From Fibrobacter sp. (GTDB lineage: Bacteria; Fibrobacterota; Chitinivibrionia; Chitinivibrionales; Chitinispirillaceae), in the NCBI GenBank assembly GCA_012519985.1, contig JAAYPC010000171.1, forward strand, positions 1 through 64,000: a stretch of DNA of 64,000 nt. Reading direction: 5' to 3'. The notes below the pieces were generated by a model, which was not told where the DNA came from, made no database searches, and saw nothing but the letters and a program-made list of their open reading frames with translations. The position numbers were made by a program, and so were the translations under genes. How positions within the stretch are numbered: the first letter of the stretch is position 1; the number at the start of each line of letters is the position of its first letter. Positions 9,010 through 17,579 of the stretch are shown piece by piece.

Positions 9010-9597
9010 TTAGAACATGCTCTCCTCTTTATTTTCCATCCGTCGTTTAAAATCAGGAAAAGCACCGGTTACATCTTCTTTAAAGCTGAAACGGGAAAAA
9101 TCCTCGGTGGCGTCCAAACCCTTACCTCTTAAAACATCACCCTTTTTTGTTTCAATCTGAACATAAGTGTCAGATTCTACTTTTCGGGTTTTCTTTAACC
9201 ATCTCAACTTTTGGGTACGAACCACCATAGAGTCTCTGGTCCGGATAAGTACATCACCCCATACCAAATAACTTTCCATATCATTAGCAACCAGACCGGA
9301 GTCAGCCATAACCCTGGTCCGCACTGCACCAATAGAGTCAAACAGTACCAGGCGAACCGGGACCACCAAAATCGATCCGGTATCATTAAGGGGCTTACGC
9401 ATCATCTCCGCATCCAGTTTCCATTGAATTTTCTGCATATTATAAAAATACATAGAAGCATCATTGAATTGCTGAACCGGGGTATCTATGCCCTCTTTGG
9501 CCATAGGAATCGGATCTTTTTTCGGCGCACACCCCTCAAAAAATAATATGCAGGCTACCAGCAATACGCTCAATGAACACAGGTCTTTAAAAATCAC
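9010..9597 (-). CDS. lptC: LptC-like LPS transport lipoprotein
   Basis: 195 residues. The N-terminus has a hydrophobic stretch ending FFEGC, read as a lipoprotein signal with Cys at about residue 24. The body has the beta-strand pattern of LptC (DSGLVANDMESYLVWGDVLIRTRD, then QIETKKGDVLRGKGLDA). LptC anchors the LptA bridge to the inner-membrane complex; most LptC proteins keep a membrane helix rather than a lipid anchor, so the lipobox is notable. The GTG at 9595-9597 has GGAG 6 nt upstream, 19 bp after the acyltransferase stop. Assignment rests on fold pattern and gene order. Confidence 0.8.
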   Translation of the reverse strand: MIFKDLCSLSVLLVACILFFEGCAPKKDPIPMAKEGIDTPVQQFNDASMYFYNMQKIQWKLDAEMMRKPLNDTGSILVVPVRLVLFDSIGAVRTRVMADSGLVANDMESYLVWGDVLIRTRDSMVVRTQKLRWLKKTRKVESDTYVQIETKKGDVLRGKGLDATEDFSRFSFKEDVTGAFPDFKRRMENKEESMF

Positions 9598-9616
9598 AGA
9601 AAACTCCAGCCAATTA

Positions 9617-10540
9617 TTAACAGGTGGGTTGAGTTTTCCACCTGCGGTGCATCCATACCCATTGCGATGGATATTTCTCGATTGTCCTGCAGATAAGATC
9701 GTTTGCCTTTTGAACATTCTCTCTCAGATCCGATTCAAAATCTCCTGTTTCACTAAGAGCTATCTGCTCACTGATGAAAACATAGTGTGTATTGTCTTTC
9801 TGGCGCGCAGTAGTAGCCACAAAAGCCGGTATACCCAGTTTCATCGACAATTTCAGCGGTCCCGATGGAGTCAAAGCCTGATGCCCCAGGAATGTGGCAA
9901 ACACACTCTCCACTTTGGTATCCTGATCTATCAGAACTCCGAAAGCTTTCCCCTGCTTTAATAATTTTACCAACTTTATGGTACCTTCGCTACGGTCCAT
10001 ATACTCGATATTATCACCGGAGCGGGTCTTTCTGATAAGATCCTCCAGACGCTGATCAAACATTTTCCTGCCTACCGCAAAGCTTCTAAACCCATGCAAT
10101 GCAAAGAAATGCAGAAGCATTTCAAAACAACCCACATGTGCTGTTATTACAATCACTCCTTTATTGAGTTCATAAGCCTTGCGGAACTCATCCAAAGAAT
10201 CATGATGAACAATCCGGTTAAACTTCTCCGGACTCAAACGAGAGAGGTAAATCGCATCAAACAGATTTTTCCCTAGCCCGATATATACTTCCCGGGCTGT
10301 AACGCGAATCTGCTTTTCAGACCATCGGTCTCCATAAATAAATCTCAGATGGGAAAGCGTTCTTCTCTTTTCACGGTTGGGGAAAAGAAAAATTAACGCT
10401 CCAATCTGTCCGAAAATAAACAACCCGATGTTACGGGGAATCTTTGAAGCAAGATTAAAAGCAATTTGTGCTCCCCTGTAGAGCAAATGATGTCTTAGCT
10501 TTTTGTCTAAGAGAGCAGATTGCGACACTTTTTTTCCCAT
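9617..10540 (-). CDS. LpxL/HtrB-family lipid A late acyltransferase
   Basis: 307 residues. The HX4E acyltransferase motif is at H135-E140 (AHVGCFE), and a hydrophobic segment near residues 36-53 is the likely membrane anchor. The later DQDTKVESVFATFLGHQALTPSGP segment is typical of the LpxL/LpxM family. It adds a secondary acyl chain to the Kdo-lipid A precursor at the inner membrane. It starts at ATG 10538-10540 and lies 18 bp after ileS and 19 bp before lptC, fitting an LPS operon. Which acyl chain it adds cannot be told. Confidence 0.88.
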   Translation of the reverse strand: MGKKVSQSALLDKKLRHHLLYRGAQIAFNLASKIPRNIGLFIFGQIGALIFLFPNREKRRTLSHLRFIYGDRWSEKQIRVTAREVYIGLGKNLFDAIYLSRLSPEKFNRIVHHDSLDEFRKAYELNKGVIVITAHVGCFEMLLHFFALHGFRSFAVGRKMFDQRLEDLIRKTRSGDNIEYMDRSEGTIKLVKLLKQGKAFGVLIDQDTKVESVFATFLGHQALTPSGPLKLSMKLGIPAFVATTARQKDNTHYVFISEQIALSETGDFESDLRENVQKANDLICRTIEKYPSQWVWMHRRWKTQPTC

Positions 10541-10558
10541 TACGGCCTGAGCATACCT

Positions 10559-13500
10559 TTACTGTCCCAGTACATCAGTTTTTTCAACAACAACTGAAGC
10601 TTTGAGCTCATCGATTTCAATCTGTTCGCCCAAAGTGGGATCATAGCCCTCATAACCATCACAGAGCAGATCAACTGCCAGTGTCTCAGCACAGACATAA
10701 TCACGGAATCTGCTTAACGCCTTAGACAATGCCTCCGGGCAATTGCATCGGATTACAATGCGGTCTGTTACATTGAGACCACTGTTTTTCCTGATATTCT
10801 GAACCCGGTTTATGAATTCCCGTGCCATACCTTCCTGTAGAAGCTCTTCAGTAACAGTGGTATCCAGCGCTACAGTCAACTCTCCTTCGGTCTCTACTTC
10901 TATCCCTTCCAGCTTGCATCGACGAATCTCAATGTCCTCAAATCCTATCTGTCGGCCCGCAATTTCTATATTCGCTCCATTCTGAAGCTCCCTTATCTGT
11001 TTCACAGACAGGGCTTCGATCTGAGATGCGGCCTCTTTCATTTTGGGTCCGTAGATTTTACCCAGCCTTTTAAAATTGGCTTTGGCAGAGATGCTGACTA
11101 CCACTTCTTCTTCGGTATCAAAACGGACTTCCTTTACATTGAGCTCATCCTTGATCATGGCTTCCATCTGTCGGAGAAGAGAGAGGGTTTCATCATCTCT
11201 GACTATGATCACAAATTCCTTCAATGGTTGACGGGTCTTGATTGTGAATCTGCTGCGCAAAGCCCGCCCCATGGTTACAGCCTGACGGATAAGACGCATC
11301 TTCCGTTCCAGCGCCAGATCGGTTCTGCCTTCTACCGATTTGGGATATGGGTTGAGATGCACACTTTGCGGGGCATCAGGAAGTTTACCCACAACCAGAT
11401 TTCTGTAAATGGCTTCGGTGAGAAAAGGAAGAAATGGCGACATTACCTTTGAGAACTCAACCAGCACGAAATAAAGGGTACTGTATGCGACCATCTTGTC
11501 TTGATCGTTTTCACTCTTCCAGAACCTTCTCCTGCTGCGTCTGATATACCAGTTGGTCAGATTATCTATATAGTCAACCAGAAGTGGAACGACCTTATAA
11601 AGGTTATACTGTTCCATCTCTGTATTGATCGATGCTATGGTGTTGTTAAGCAGAGAGATAATCCAGTTATCCAGTTCGGTGCCGTTCTGAGGCGGTTGGC
11701 AATCTTTGGGAATCCAGTTGTCCACATTTGCATAAGTAACAAAGAACGAATAGGCATTCCAGAATGGAAGAAGTACCGCCCTGGAAATCTCCATTACCCC
11801 TTTTTCAGAAAACCTCAGATCATCAGCTTTAACTGCAGGTGAGTTGATCAGGAAAAGCCTTAAAGCATCTGCTCCCAGTTTGTTGAGGATCTCCTCCGGT
11901 GGGGCATAGTTTTTAAGTCTCTTGGAGAGCTTTTTACCATCTTCGGCAAGAATTATTCCGTTGACAATAACGTTTTTGAATGCCGGTTTATTAAAAAGTG
12001 CAGAAGCAAGCACTGTCAGAGTGTAAAACCATCCTCTGGTCTGATCCAGACCTTCGGCAATAAAATCGGCCGGGAAACTGGACTCAAAGCGTTTCTGATT
12101 CTCGAAAGGATAGTGCACCTGAGCATAGGGCATAGAACCGGATTCAAACCAGCAGTCAAGGACTTCAGGAGTCCTTTTCATAAGTTGCTTCTTGCAGGCA
12201 GGACACCTGATTTCTAATTGATCGATAACATGGCGGTGAATATCATTGGGACTGATACTGCATTTTTCAAGTTTATCTGCCCATGAAGTATCAACGCCGA
12301 AAGCTTCGAGCCGGTTTCGGCTCTCTGAATGAAGCTTCTTTTCGATTGCTTTTACTGCATCAGCATGAATTTTCTTGCCGGCTTCCAGATTTCCGTCTCC
12401 GGTCAGCTTATGAAGTTCATCGAGGCTTCCAATAACTTCCTGATGTCCGCATTCGCAAATCCAGATTGGAATGGGAGTTCCCCAGTAACGGTTTCGTGAG
12501 ATGTTCCAGTCCGGAGCACTCTCGATCCCTTTACCGAATCGCCCGTTTTGCAGATGTGAAGGAACCCAGTGAATCTGCTGATTGTTGGAAAGCATATTCT
12601 TTTTAAGAGGTTCGATTTGCATGAACCAGGTGGTTATTGCTTTGTAAATAAGTGCCGTGTCGCAACGGTAACAGAACGGATACCGGTGAGTGATCGTGGC
12701 CCGATGAATCAGTCTTCCGCGGCTTTTAATGTTTCTGATTATCTCATCATCAGCCTGGTAGACAAGTCTCCCTTTCCATTCGGGGACTTCATCGGTAAAT
12801 TTACCTTCATCATCCACAGGACAGACTATGGGAAGTCCCAGTTTCTGGCCTACCTGGAAATCGTCCTCTCCGAAAGCAGGTGCTATATGCACAATACCGG
12901 TACCATCTTCGGTAGAGACAAAAGATGCGCTGGTTACCCGGAAGAAACGCGGGTCTTTATCTGCAAAGTAATCGAACATGGGAACATAAGCCAGACCTTC
13001 GAGTTCTTTGCCTGTCAATTCAGCAAGAATCTGAACAGAGGAAAGATCTTTGTAATAGCTGCCAAGACGGTCTTTGGCAAGAATAAAGATATCATCTCCG
13101 TCCTTGACCTTTACGTAGCGGATGTCGGGCCCGACTGCCAGTGCCACATTTGAGGGGAGAGTCCAGGGTGTAGTAGTCCACACAAGAATTTTTACTGAAC
13201 TATCTTCCTGAAGAGGAAAAGAGACTGTAATAGAAGGCCCGGTAGTGTCTTTGTATCCCTCATTTACTTCAAAATTGGAAAGTGGTGTGGCGCATCTGGG
13301 ACAGTAAGGCTGAACCCGGAATCCCTGATAGATAAGTTTCTTTTCCCAGATCTGCTTAAAAACCCACCAGATACTCTCCATGTACGGTGGATCCATGGTT
13401 CTGTACTGATTTTTAAAGTCTACCCATCGACCTACCCGGTTGACAATGCGCTCCCATTGGCTGGTGTAACGAAGCACGATCGAGCGACAGGCCTCATTGA

Positions 13501-13858
13501 AAATGTAAATGCCAAGTTTTTCGATGTCTCTTTTTCCGGAGACTTTGAACTCTTTTTCCATCTCGTTTTCGACTGGAAGTCCATGGCAGTCCCAACCGAA
13601 CCGACGTTCTATATAGTGCCCCTGCATGGTCCAGTATCGCGGGATAATATCTTTAAGAGTACCTGCCAGCAGATGCCCGTAGTGGGGGAGACCTGTGGCA
13701 AAGGGAGGACCATCATAGAAAACAAAAGCATCTTTATCACTGGTTAATTCAAGTGATTTTTCAAATATATTTTGCTCTTTCCAGAACTTCAGAATCTCTT
13801 CTTCGATAGCTGGAAACTTGATCTGAGTTTGTACTGCTGAGAAAAGTGGTTCACTCAT
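10559..13858 (-). CDS. ileS: Isoleucyl-tRNA synthetase, eukaryote-like (type 2) class
   Basis: 1099 residues. The class I signature is HYGH (H59-H62, in GLPHYGHLLAGT) and the second signature is KLSKR at about residue 641. Both are the forms seen in the type 2 IleRS class (eukaryotes, some bacteria), which tolerates mupirocin; the common bacterial class has HMGH and KMSKS. A CPAC pair (CPACKK, about 550) fits a zinc site, and the WESGSMPY-type segment and editing CP1 region are present. The length is longer than type 1 (about 940). The ATG overlaps the stop of the preceding gene by 4 bp. It charges tRNA-Ile and edits valine. Confidence 0.97.
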   Translation of the reverse strand: MSEPLFSAVQTQIKFPAIEEEILKFWKEQNIFEKSLELTSDKDAFVFYDGPPFATGLPHYGHLLAGTLKDIIPRYWTMQGHYIERRFGWDCHGLPVENEMEKEFKVSGKRDIEKLGIYIFNEACRSIVLRYTSQWERIVNRVGRWVDFKNQYRTMDPPYMESIWWVFKQIWEKKLIYQGFRVQPYCPRCATPLSNFEVNEGYKDTTGPSITVSFPLQEDSSVKILVWTTTPWTLPSNVALAVGPDIRYVKVKDGDDIFILAKDRLGSYYKDLSSVQILAELTGKELEGLAYVPMFDYFADKDPRFFRVTSASFVSTEDGTGIVHIAPAFGEDDFQVGQKLGLPIVCPVDDEGKFTDEVPEWKGRLVYQADDEIIRNIKSRGRLIHRATITHRYPFCYRCDTALIYKAITTWFMQIEPLKKNMLSNNQQIHWVPSHLQNGRFGKGIESAPDWNISRNRYWGTPIPIWICECGHQEVIGSLDELHKLTGDGNLEAGKKIHADAVKAIEKKLHSESRNRLEAFGVDTSWADKLEKCSISPNDIHRHVIDQLEIRCPACKKQLMKRTPEVLDCWFESGSMPYAQVHYPFENQKRFESSFPADFIAEGLDQTRGWFYTLTVLASALFNKPAFKNVIVNGIILAEDGKKLSKRLKNYAPPEEILNKLGADALRLFLINSPAVKADDLRFSEKGVMEISRAVLLPFWNAYSFFVTYANVDNWIPKDCQPPQNGTELDNWIISLLNNTIASINTEMEQYNLYKVVPLLVDYIDNLTNWYIRRSRRRFWKSENDQDKMVAYSTLYFVLVEFSKVMSPFLPFLTEAIYRNLVVGKLPDAPQSVHLNPYPKSVEGRTDLALERKMRLIRQAVTMGRALRSRFTIKTRQPLKEFVIIVRDDETLSLLRQMEAMIKDELNVKEVRFDTEEEVVVSISAKANFKRLGKIYGPKMKEAASQIEALSVKQIRELQNGANIEIAGRQIGFEDIEIRRCKLEGIEVETEGELTVALDTTVTEELLQEGMAREFINRVQNIRKNSGLNVTDRIVIRCNCPEALSKALSRFRDYVCAETLAVDLLCDGYEGYDPTLGEQIEIDELKASVVVEKTDVLGQ

Positions 13859-14676
13859 AGCGCTTCAAGAACTTTCTGAATAAGCTTTACTAAAACAGGC
13901 TCTGCCTTATCTGCAACTGCGATTATCTTTTTTATATCTGCCGGCTCCAGGGCATCGGGAAGACATGAATCGGTGACAACTGAGAGTCCAAGTACCTCAA
14001 GACCGGCATGAACTGCGGCTATCACCTCCGGTACTGTGCTCATGCCTATAACATCTGCACCGATGATTTTGAGCATCCGGTACTCCGATCTGGTTTCCAA
14101 AGAGGGACCGCTCATGGAAGCATAAACACCACTTTCCAGTCTGATACCATTCTTAAGGGCTACTTTGTGTACCAGTTCCAGAAGCCTTTTGGAGTATGGT
14201 TCCGACATATCAGGAAAACGTGGCCCGATGCGGTTGTCATTTGGTCCGATAAGCGGGTTATCACCCAGTAAATTTATATGATCTGTAATTGCCATAATGG
14301 TGCCTGGATGGAAGTTCGGATTGATTCCACCACAAGCATTTGACACGATCAGAGTCTTTACACTCAGAAATTTCATCACCCTGATGGGAAACACAATCTG
14401 TTGCATGGAATATCCTTCATAGTAATGGAATCTTCCCTGCATGGCCATCACCTTTTTGCCGGCGAGCTCACCAAAAATCAGCTTCCCTGCATGAGTTTCA
14501 ACTGTAGAGACAGGGAAATGAGGAATTTGTTCATAGGGAATGACACAGTCTGCTTTTATAGCATCAGCAAGTCTTCCCAGCCCTGTTCCCAGAATTATAC
14601 CGTACTCCGGTTTGCAATCGGTTTTACTTGCAATAAACTTCATTGACTCCTGGATCATTTCAAATGTTGCTGTCAT
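13855..14676 (-). CDS. Purine nucleoside phosphorylase, trimeric type
   Basis: 273 residues, the length of the trimeric PNP/MTAP family. Phosphate loop GTGLGRLAD (about residues 30-38), GRFHYYEGY, the SNACGGINP segment and the SGPSLETRSEYRML purine-binding segment are all present. It cleaves inosine or guanosine with phosphate to base and ribose 1-phosphate. AGAGGAAG precedes the ATG at 14674-14676. The stop TGA overlaps the ileS ATG (ATGA), so the two are translationally coupled. Orthologues are called punA, deoD or pnp, so I leave the symbol blank. Confidence 0.93.
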   Translation of the reverse strand: MTATFEMIQESMKFIASKTDCKPEYGIILGTGLGRLADAIKADCVIPYEQIPHFPVSTVETHAGKLIFGELAGKKVMAMQGRFHYYEGYSMQQIVFPIRVMKFLSVKTLIVSNACGGINPNFHPGTIMAITDHINLLGDNPLIGPNDNRIGPRFPDMSEPYSKRLLELVHKVALKNGIRLESGVYASMSGPSLETRSEYRMLKIIGADVIGMSTVPEVIAAVHAGLEVLGLSVVTDSCLPDALEPADIKKIIAVADKAEPVLVKLIQKVLEAL

Positions 14677-14719
14677 GAGCTTCCTCTTTCGAATATAAAC
14701 TTCTGGTAAAGGTTAATTT

Positions 14720-14998
14720 TTACTGCTTCAAACGTTGTATTATTTCATCCCCGGATAAACCTTCAACCGAGATGACTTTATTTCTGCAATGTTCTCCCCG
14801 GATAATTTCCAGTGATCTTTTGGGAAGATCCAGCTTATCTGCAAGAAGTTTTATCAGATGCTGGTTAGCTTTATTGTCAACTGGCGGAGAGGTCACAGAT
14901 ACTTCCAGTGTCCCATCTTCTGAAAGTTGAATCTGGTCTTTTTTGGCACGAGGTTTAAGTCGTATCTCAATAGAGCAGTTTTTCATTACCTCAGGCAT
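14720..14998 (-). CDS. DUF167 (YggU-like) family protein
   Basis: 92 residues, matching DUF167/UPF0235: RLKPRAKKDQI near the start, then SPPVDNKANQHLIKLLADKLDLPKRSLEIIRGEHCRNK, the family core. The function is unknown; proteins of this family commonly neighbour yggS and yggT, as here. It overlaps the end of divIVA by 8 bp. An alternative ATG four codons in (14986) is equally possible. Confidence 0.85.
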   Translation of the reverse strand: MPEVMKNCSIEIRLKPRAKKDQIQLSEDGTLEVSVTSPPVDNKANQHLIKLLADKLDLPKRSLEIIRGEHCRNKVISVEGLSGDEIIQRLKQ

Positions 14999-15542
14999 CC
15001 AGTGATCTGATATTGGGCTGAGGAGGTACCTCGTCCATGGTTTCTTCTGCGATCTCCATGACAGAGTCGTTTTGCTCTTCTGTACTCTGCTTAAGATCGC
15101 CGCTAATGATTTCCAAAAGATTTAATTGCGTGGTCAGCATTGCTTTGAATCGGGCCAGAAAGCTATCCCGCTGGTTTCTTAAGGCGACCAGCTCACTTTC
15201 CAGGGCGTGGACCCGTTGCCTGGCCTCATCCTCGTAACGGTCTGCACGCAAGCTGGCATCCTTCAGGATCAGTTCTGCTTCTTTCTGTGCATTGACTCTG
15301 GCCTCATCGGTAGCTTTCTGAGCAGAAATAAGTGTCTCATTAAGAATTCGCTCGATTTTAAGGTAGCTTTCCAGGCGTTGTTCCAGGTTTTTAATCTGTG
15401 TGGCATATTCACTGTTCTGGCGGATAACAGCCTCATACTCTCCTGCAACCATATCTAGAAAGTTCTGAACCGCATCAGGATCGAACCCCTGAAAGGTTCG
15501 CTTAAAAGGCATTTTCCTAATATCCAAAGGTGATATCTGCAT
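14991..15542 (-). CDS. DivIVA-domain protein
   Basis: 183 residues. The N-terminal ISPLDIRKMPFKRTFQGFDPDAV segment (residues 3-25) is the conserved DivIVA lipid-binding head. It is followed by a long coiled coil (about 35-130, heptads of L, E, A, R) and an acidic tail. DivIVA/GpsB proteins sense negative membrane curvature and organise division or polar growth; in a diderm the role is uncertain. It starts at ATG 15540-15542 and is followed by DUF167 with overlap. The yggS-yggT-divIVA-ileS order recalls the ylm-divIVA-ileS series of Firmicutes. Confidence 0.9.
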   Translation of the reverse strand: MQISPLDIRKMPFKRTFQGFDPDAVQNFLDMVAGEYEAVIRQNSEYATQIKNLEQRLESYLKIERILNETLISAQKATDEARVNAQKEAELILKDASLRADRYEDEARQRVHALESELVALRNQRDSFLARFKAMLTTQLNLLEIISGDLKQSTEEQNDSVMEIAEETMDEVPPQPNIRSLDA

Positions 15543-15557
15543 TCAGTTGCTCCTGGA

Positions 15558-15803
15558 TTAAAATAAAGACTGAATCAGGAGTCGCTTGACAACTCCCATT
15601 AAAAGTAATACTACCAAAGGCGACAAGTCTATACCGATTCTCTCAAAAGGGATTATAGTACGTATCGGGCTAAGAACCGGTTCTGTGAGTCTGTAAATCC
15701 AGACCACTACCGGATGATAATGGTCAACCTGGACCCAGGATATTATTACTCTGGCCAGAATTATTATCTCATATATGCGAAAAAGTAAAAAAATCAGCCC
15801 CAT
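15558..15803 (-). CDS. YggT-family membrane protein
   Basis: 81 residues with two membrane helices (about residues 3-20 and 57-76) around RVIISWV and PVLSPIRTIIP, the YggT/YlmG signature. In other bacteria the family is implicated in membrane organisation or osmotic shock tolerance, with no firm biochemical role. The ATG at 15801-15803 overlaps the yggS stop by one base (TAATG), which fits translational coupling. An extended start 22 codons upstream would lie inside yggS and is unlikely. Confidence 0.88.
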   Translation of the reverse strand: MGLIFLLFRIYEIIILARVIISWVQVDHYHPVVVWIYRLTEPVLSPIRTIIPFERIGIDLSPLVVLLLMGVVKRLLIQSLF

Positions 15804-16480
15804 TACTGCCTTTCTCCAAGTAGAAGCGATCCGATTCGTACCATAGTTGAACCTTCCTGGATAGCCCACTCAAAATCGTTACTCATACCCATGGACAACT
15901 CGATTCCGGGGGCCAGATCGCTGCATTGCTCCCCAAGCTCACGCAACAGAGAAAATGATCTGCGAACTGCAACTTCTCCTCCTTCAAGAGGGCCAATGGT
16001 CATCAGGCCGCAAAACTTTAATGCTGGACTGCCGGCAATTCTCTCCGCCAAAGCTCTGCATTGTGACGGATCACATCCGGATTTTGAAACCTCACCGGAA
16101 GAGTTTACCTCAAGAAGCGCATTGATCTTTTCTGCAGACTGATGCTGCTTCTCGATTTTGGCAATAAGCGGTTCTCTATCGATAGATTGAATCCATTTCA
16201 CTAACGGAAGCACCTTGGAGACCTTGTTCGTCTGAAGATGCCCGATCAAATGCATCGTGAATTCGCCCTTGAGTCTTGGGACCTTTGCCTGGATCTCCTG
16301 TACCCGGTTTTCGCCCAGATCTTTTATACCAAGGTCGATTAATTTTTGCAGAATCTCTGCCGGATGAGTCTTGGTAACTGCTATCAACCGCACCGACTGT
16401 ACAGACCGCCCTGATTTTTCACAAGCACTTATAATGCGCTCCTGAACAGTTTCCAGCCGTTTTTTCAGTTCATTTTCCAT
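15803..16480 (-). CDS. YggS-type PLP homeostasis protein
   Basis: 225 residues, matching the YggS/PLPBP family, a single-domain alanine-racemase-like fold that binds PLP and keeps PLP and amino acid pools balanced. K37 in RLIAVTKTHP is the expected PLP lysine. LGENRVQEIQAK, HLIGHLQTNK and the C-terminal GMSNDFEWAIQEGSTMVRIG are the family signatures. It starts at ATG 16478-16480 and is the first gene of the long minus-strand operon that runs to rpoN. A palindrome and candidate promoter lie just upstream. Confidence 0.93.
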   Translation of the reverse strand: MENELKKRLETVQERIISACEKSGRSVQSVRLIAVTKTHPAEILQKLIDLGIKDLGENRVQEIQAKVPRLKGEFTMHLIGHLQTNKVSKVLPLVKWIQSIDREPLIAKIEKQHQSAEKINALLEVNSSGEVSKSGCDPSQCRALAERIAGSPALKFCGLMTIGPLEGGEVAVRRSFSLLRELGEQCSDLAPGIELSMGMSNDFEWAIQEGSTMVRIGSLLLGERQ

Positions 16481-16499
16481 TATGGGATGGTTTATCTAT

Positions 16500-16529
16500 G
16501 TAATAGAACTATTACGGGTTAATTGCCAA
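16500..16529 (-). promoter_or_regulatory. Candidate promoter with 16-bp palindromic operator ahead of yggS
   Basis: GTAATAGAACTATTAC (16500-16515) is a perfect inverted repeat with 7-bp arms and a 2-bp spacer, 20 bp upstream of the yggS start. On the minus strand TTGGCA (16524-16529) and TATTAC (16500-16505), 18 bp apart, could be the -35 and -10 boxes. The palindrome would then cover the -10 and part of the spacer, as a repressor site would. The inferred leader is very short. The rest of the 318-bp gap up to 16798 holds nothing I can name. Confidence 0.4.
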
Positions 16530-16798
16530 AAAGATCGTTTGGTTTAGGTTACAGAAAAACAAATGTAGAATATAATAAAATGCAGCAATTAAATTAATGG
16601 CTCACTTTTTATTCCTGCTCCCTAAATCACACATTGGAGACTTAGGGGAACACGGGCCTAAGGTCAACAAATTCCTATTCTTATTTCTGTGATTAATATA
16701 TACTTATACCTGATTCTTAGTTTGAATCTTATCGATTCTCATACATTAATTCATAACGAAATACAGTTATTTTGATAAAGCCTGGGGCAGGAGTTAAA

Positions 16799-17395
16799 AT
16801 GCAACAGTTGATAAATAAACTGGCGGTTACACTTTTAATAAGTTTTTTCGGATGCAGCAGTGTGAAACTTATAGAGCAGGTCTCCGATGAGGGACAGCAG
16901 CGCTTTTCCATCAAACAAAGCGGTAGTGCTTCTGATACAGTGTATCATGGTATTTACACCGTCTGGTATCCAAATGGAGTAAAAAAACTTGAGGTTACCT
17001 ATAAAAACGGTAAAAAACAGGGAATGGAATCTCTTTGGGACCCCCATGGAACCAGAATTCGTGAGACCTGGTATAAAAGTGGCAAAAAAAGCGGAATTGA
17101 ATCATATTGGGATAATCGTGGAAATCTGAAAAAAACCATGCAATTTCAAAATGGCCTTCAAAATGGTATGGAAGTCACCTATTCAGCGGATGGCAAAAAG
17201 CTCAAAGAAGAATTCTACAAAGCGGGTCTTAAGGAGGGGGTGGAGAAAGGCTACGATGAGAACGGGAGACTGGTGTATCAGGTTTTTTACAGTAAAGGCA
17301 AAAAGCATGGAAAAGAATCCTTTTTTGATTACTCTAAAGGGGGAGTTCCTACCGCAACAGAGGTGAATTGGCAAAATGGCGAGGTGGTGAAATAG
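16799..17395 (+). CDS. MORN/YwqK-type repeat lipoprotein
   Basis: 198 residues. A signal segment ends in FFGC (Cys at about residue 19), suggesting a lipoprotein. The body is a tandem of 20-25-residue units of the form YxNGxKxxEVxYKNGKKxGxExxWDxxG, repeated about five times (about residues 55-195), matching MORN-variant repeats seen in YwqK-type antitoxin-like proteins. Repeats of this kind usually give elongated beta sheets; the binding partner is unknown. AGGAG lies 5 nt before the ATG at 16799, which is better than the TTG nine codons upstream. Confidence 0.75.
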   Translation: MQQLINKLAVTLLISFFGCSSVKLIEQVSDEGQQRFSIKQSGSASDTVYHGIYTVWYPNGVKKLEVTYKNGKKQGMESLWDPHGTRIRETWYKSGKKSGIESYWDNRGNLKKTMQFQNGLQNGMEVTYSADGKKLKEEFYKAGLKEGVEKGYDENGRLVYQVFYSKGKKHGKESFFDYSKGGVPTATEVNWQNGEVVK

Positions 17396-17579
17396 GAGTT
17401 TCTGTTTCAGTGCAGTAATAGGGTACGCACTTTCCTGCTGGGGTTACGCTACAACAACACCTGGCCCTCTCTTTCAACGTAATTGACAAAAATCAGAGAA
17501 TCTGCGGGACTGTGATAACGAAGTTCTGAATTCGAATATTGGAGTCCAACCGCACCGCCCATCGAAAAGCAGTTTTTAC

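Noticed and set aside
10541-10558. T-box or other leader within the ileS operon
   Set aside because: ileS starts inside an overlapping gene pair, and no leader space exists before it.
12569-13153. A 194-residue plus-strand frame inside ileS
   Set aside because: Antisense shadow of a conserved gene, with no family match I can see.
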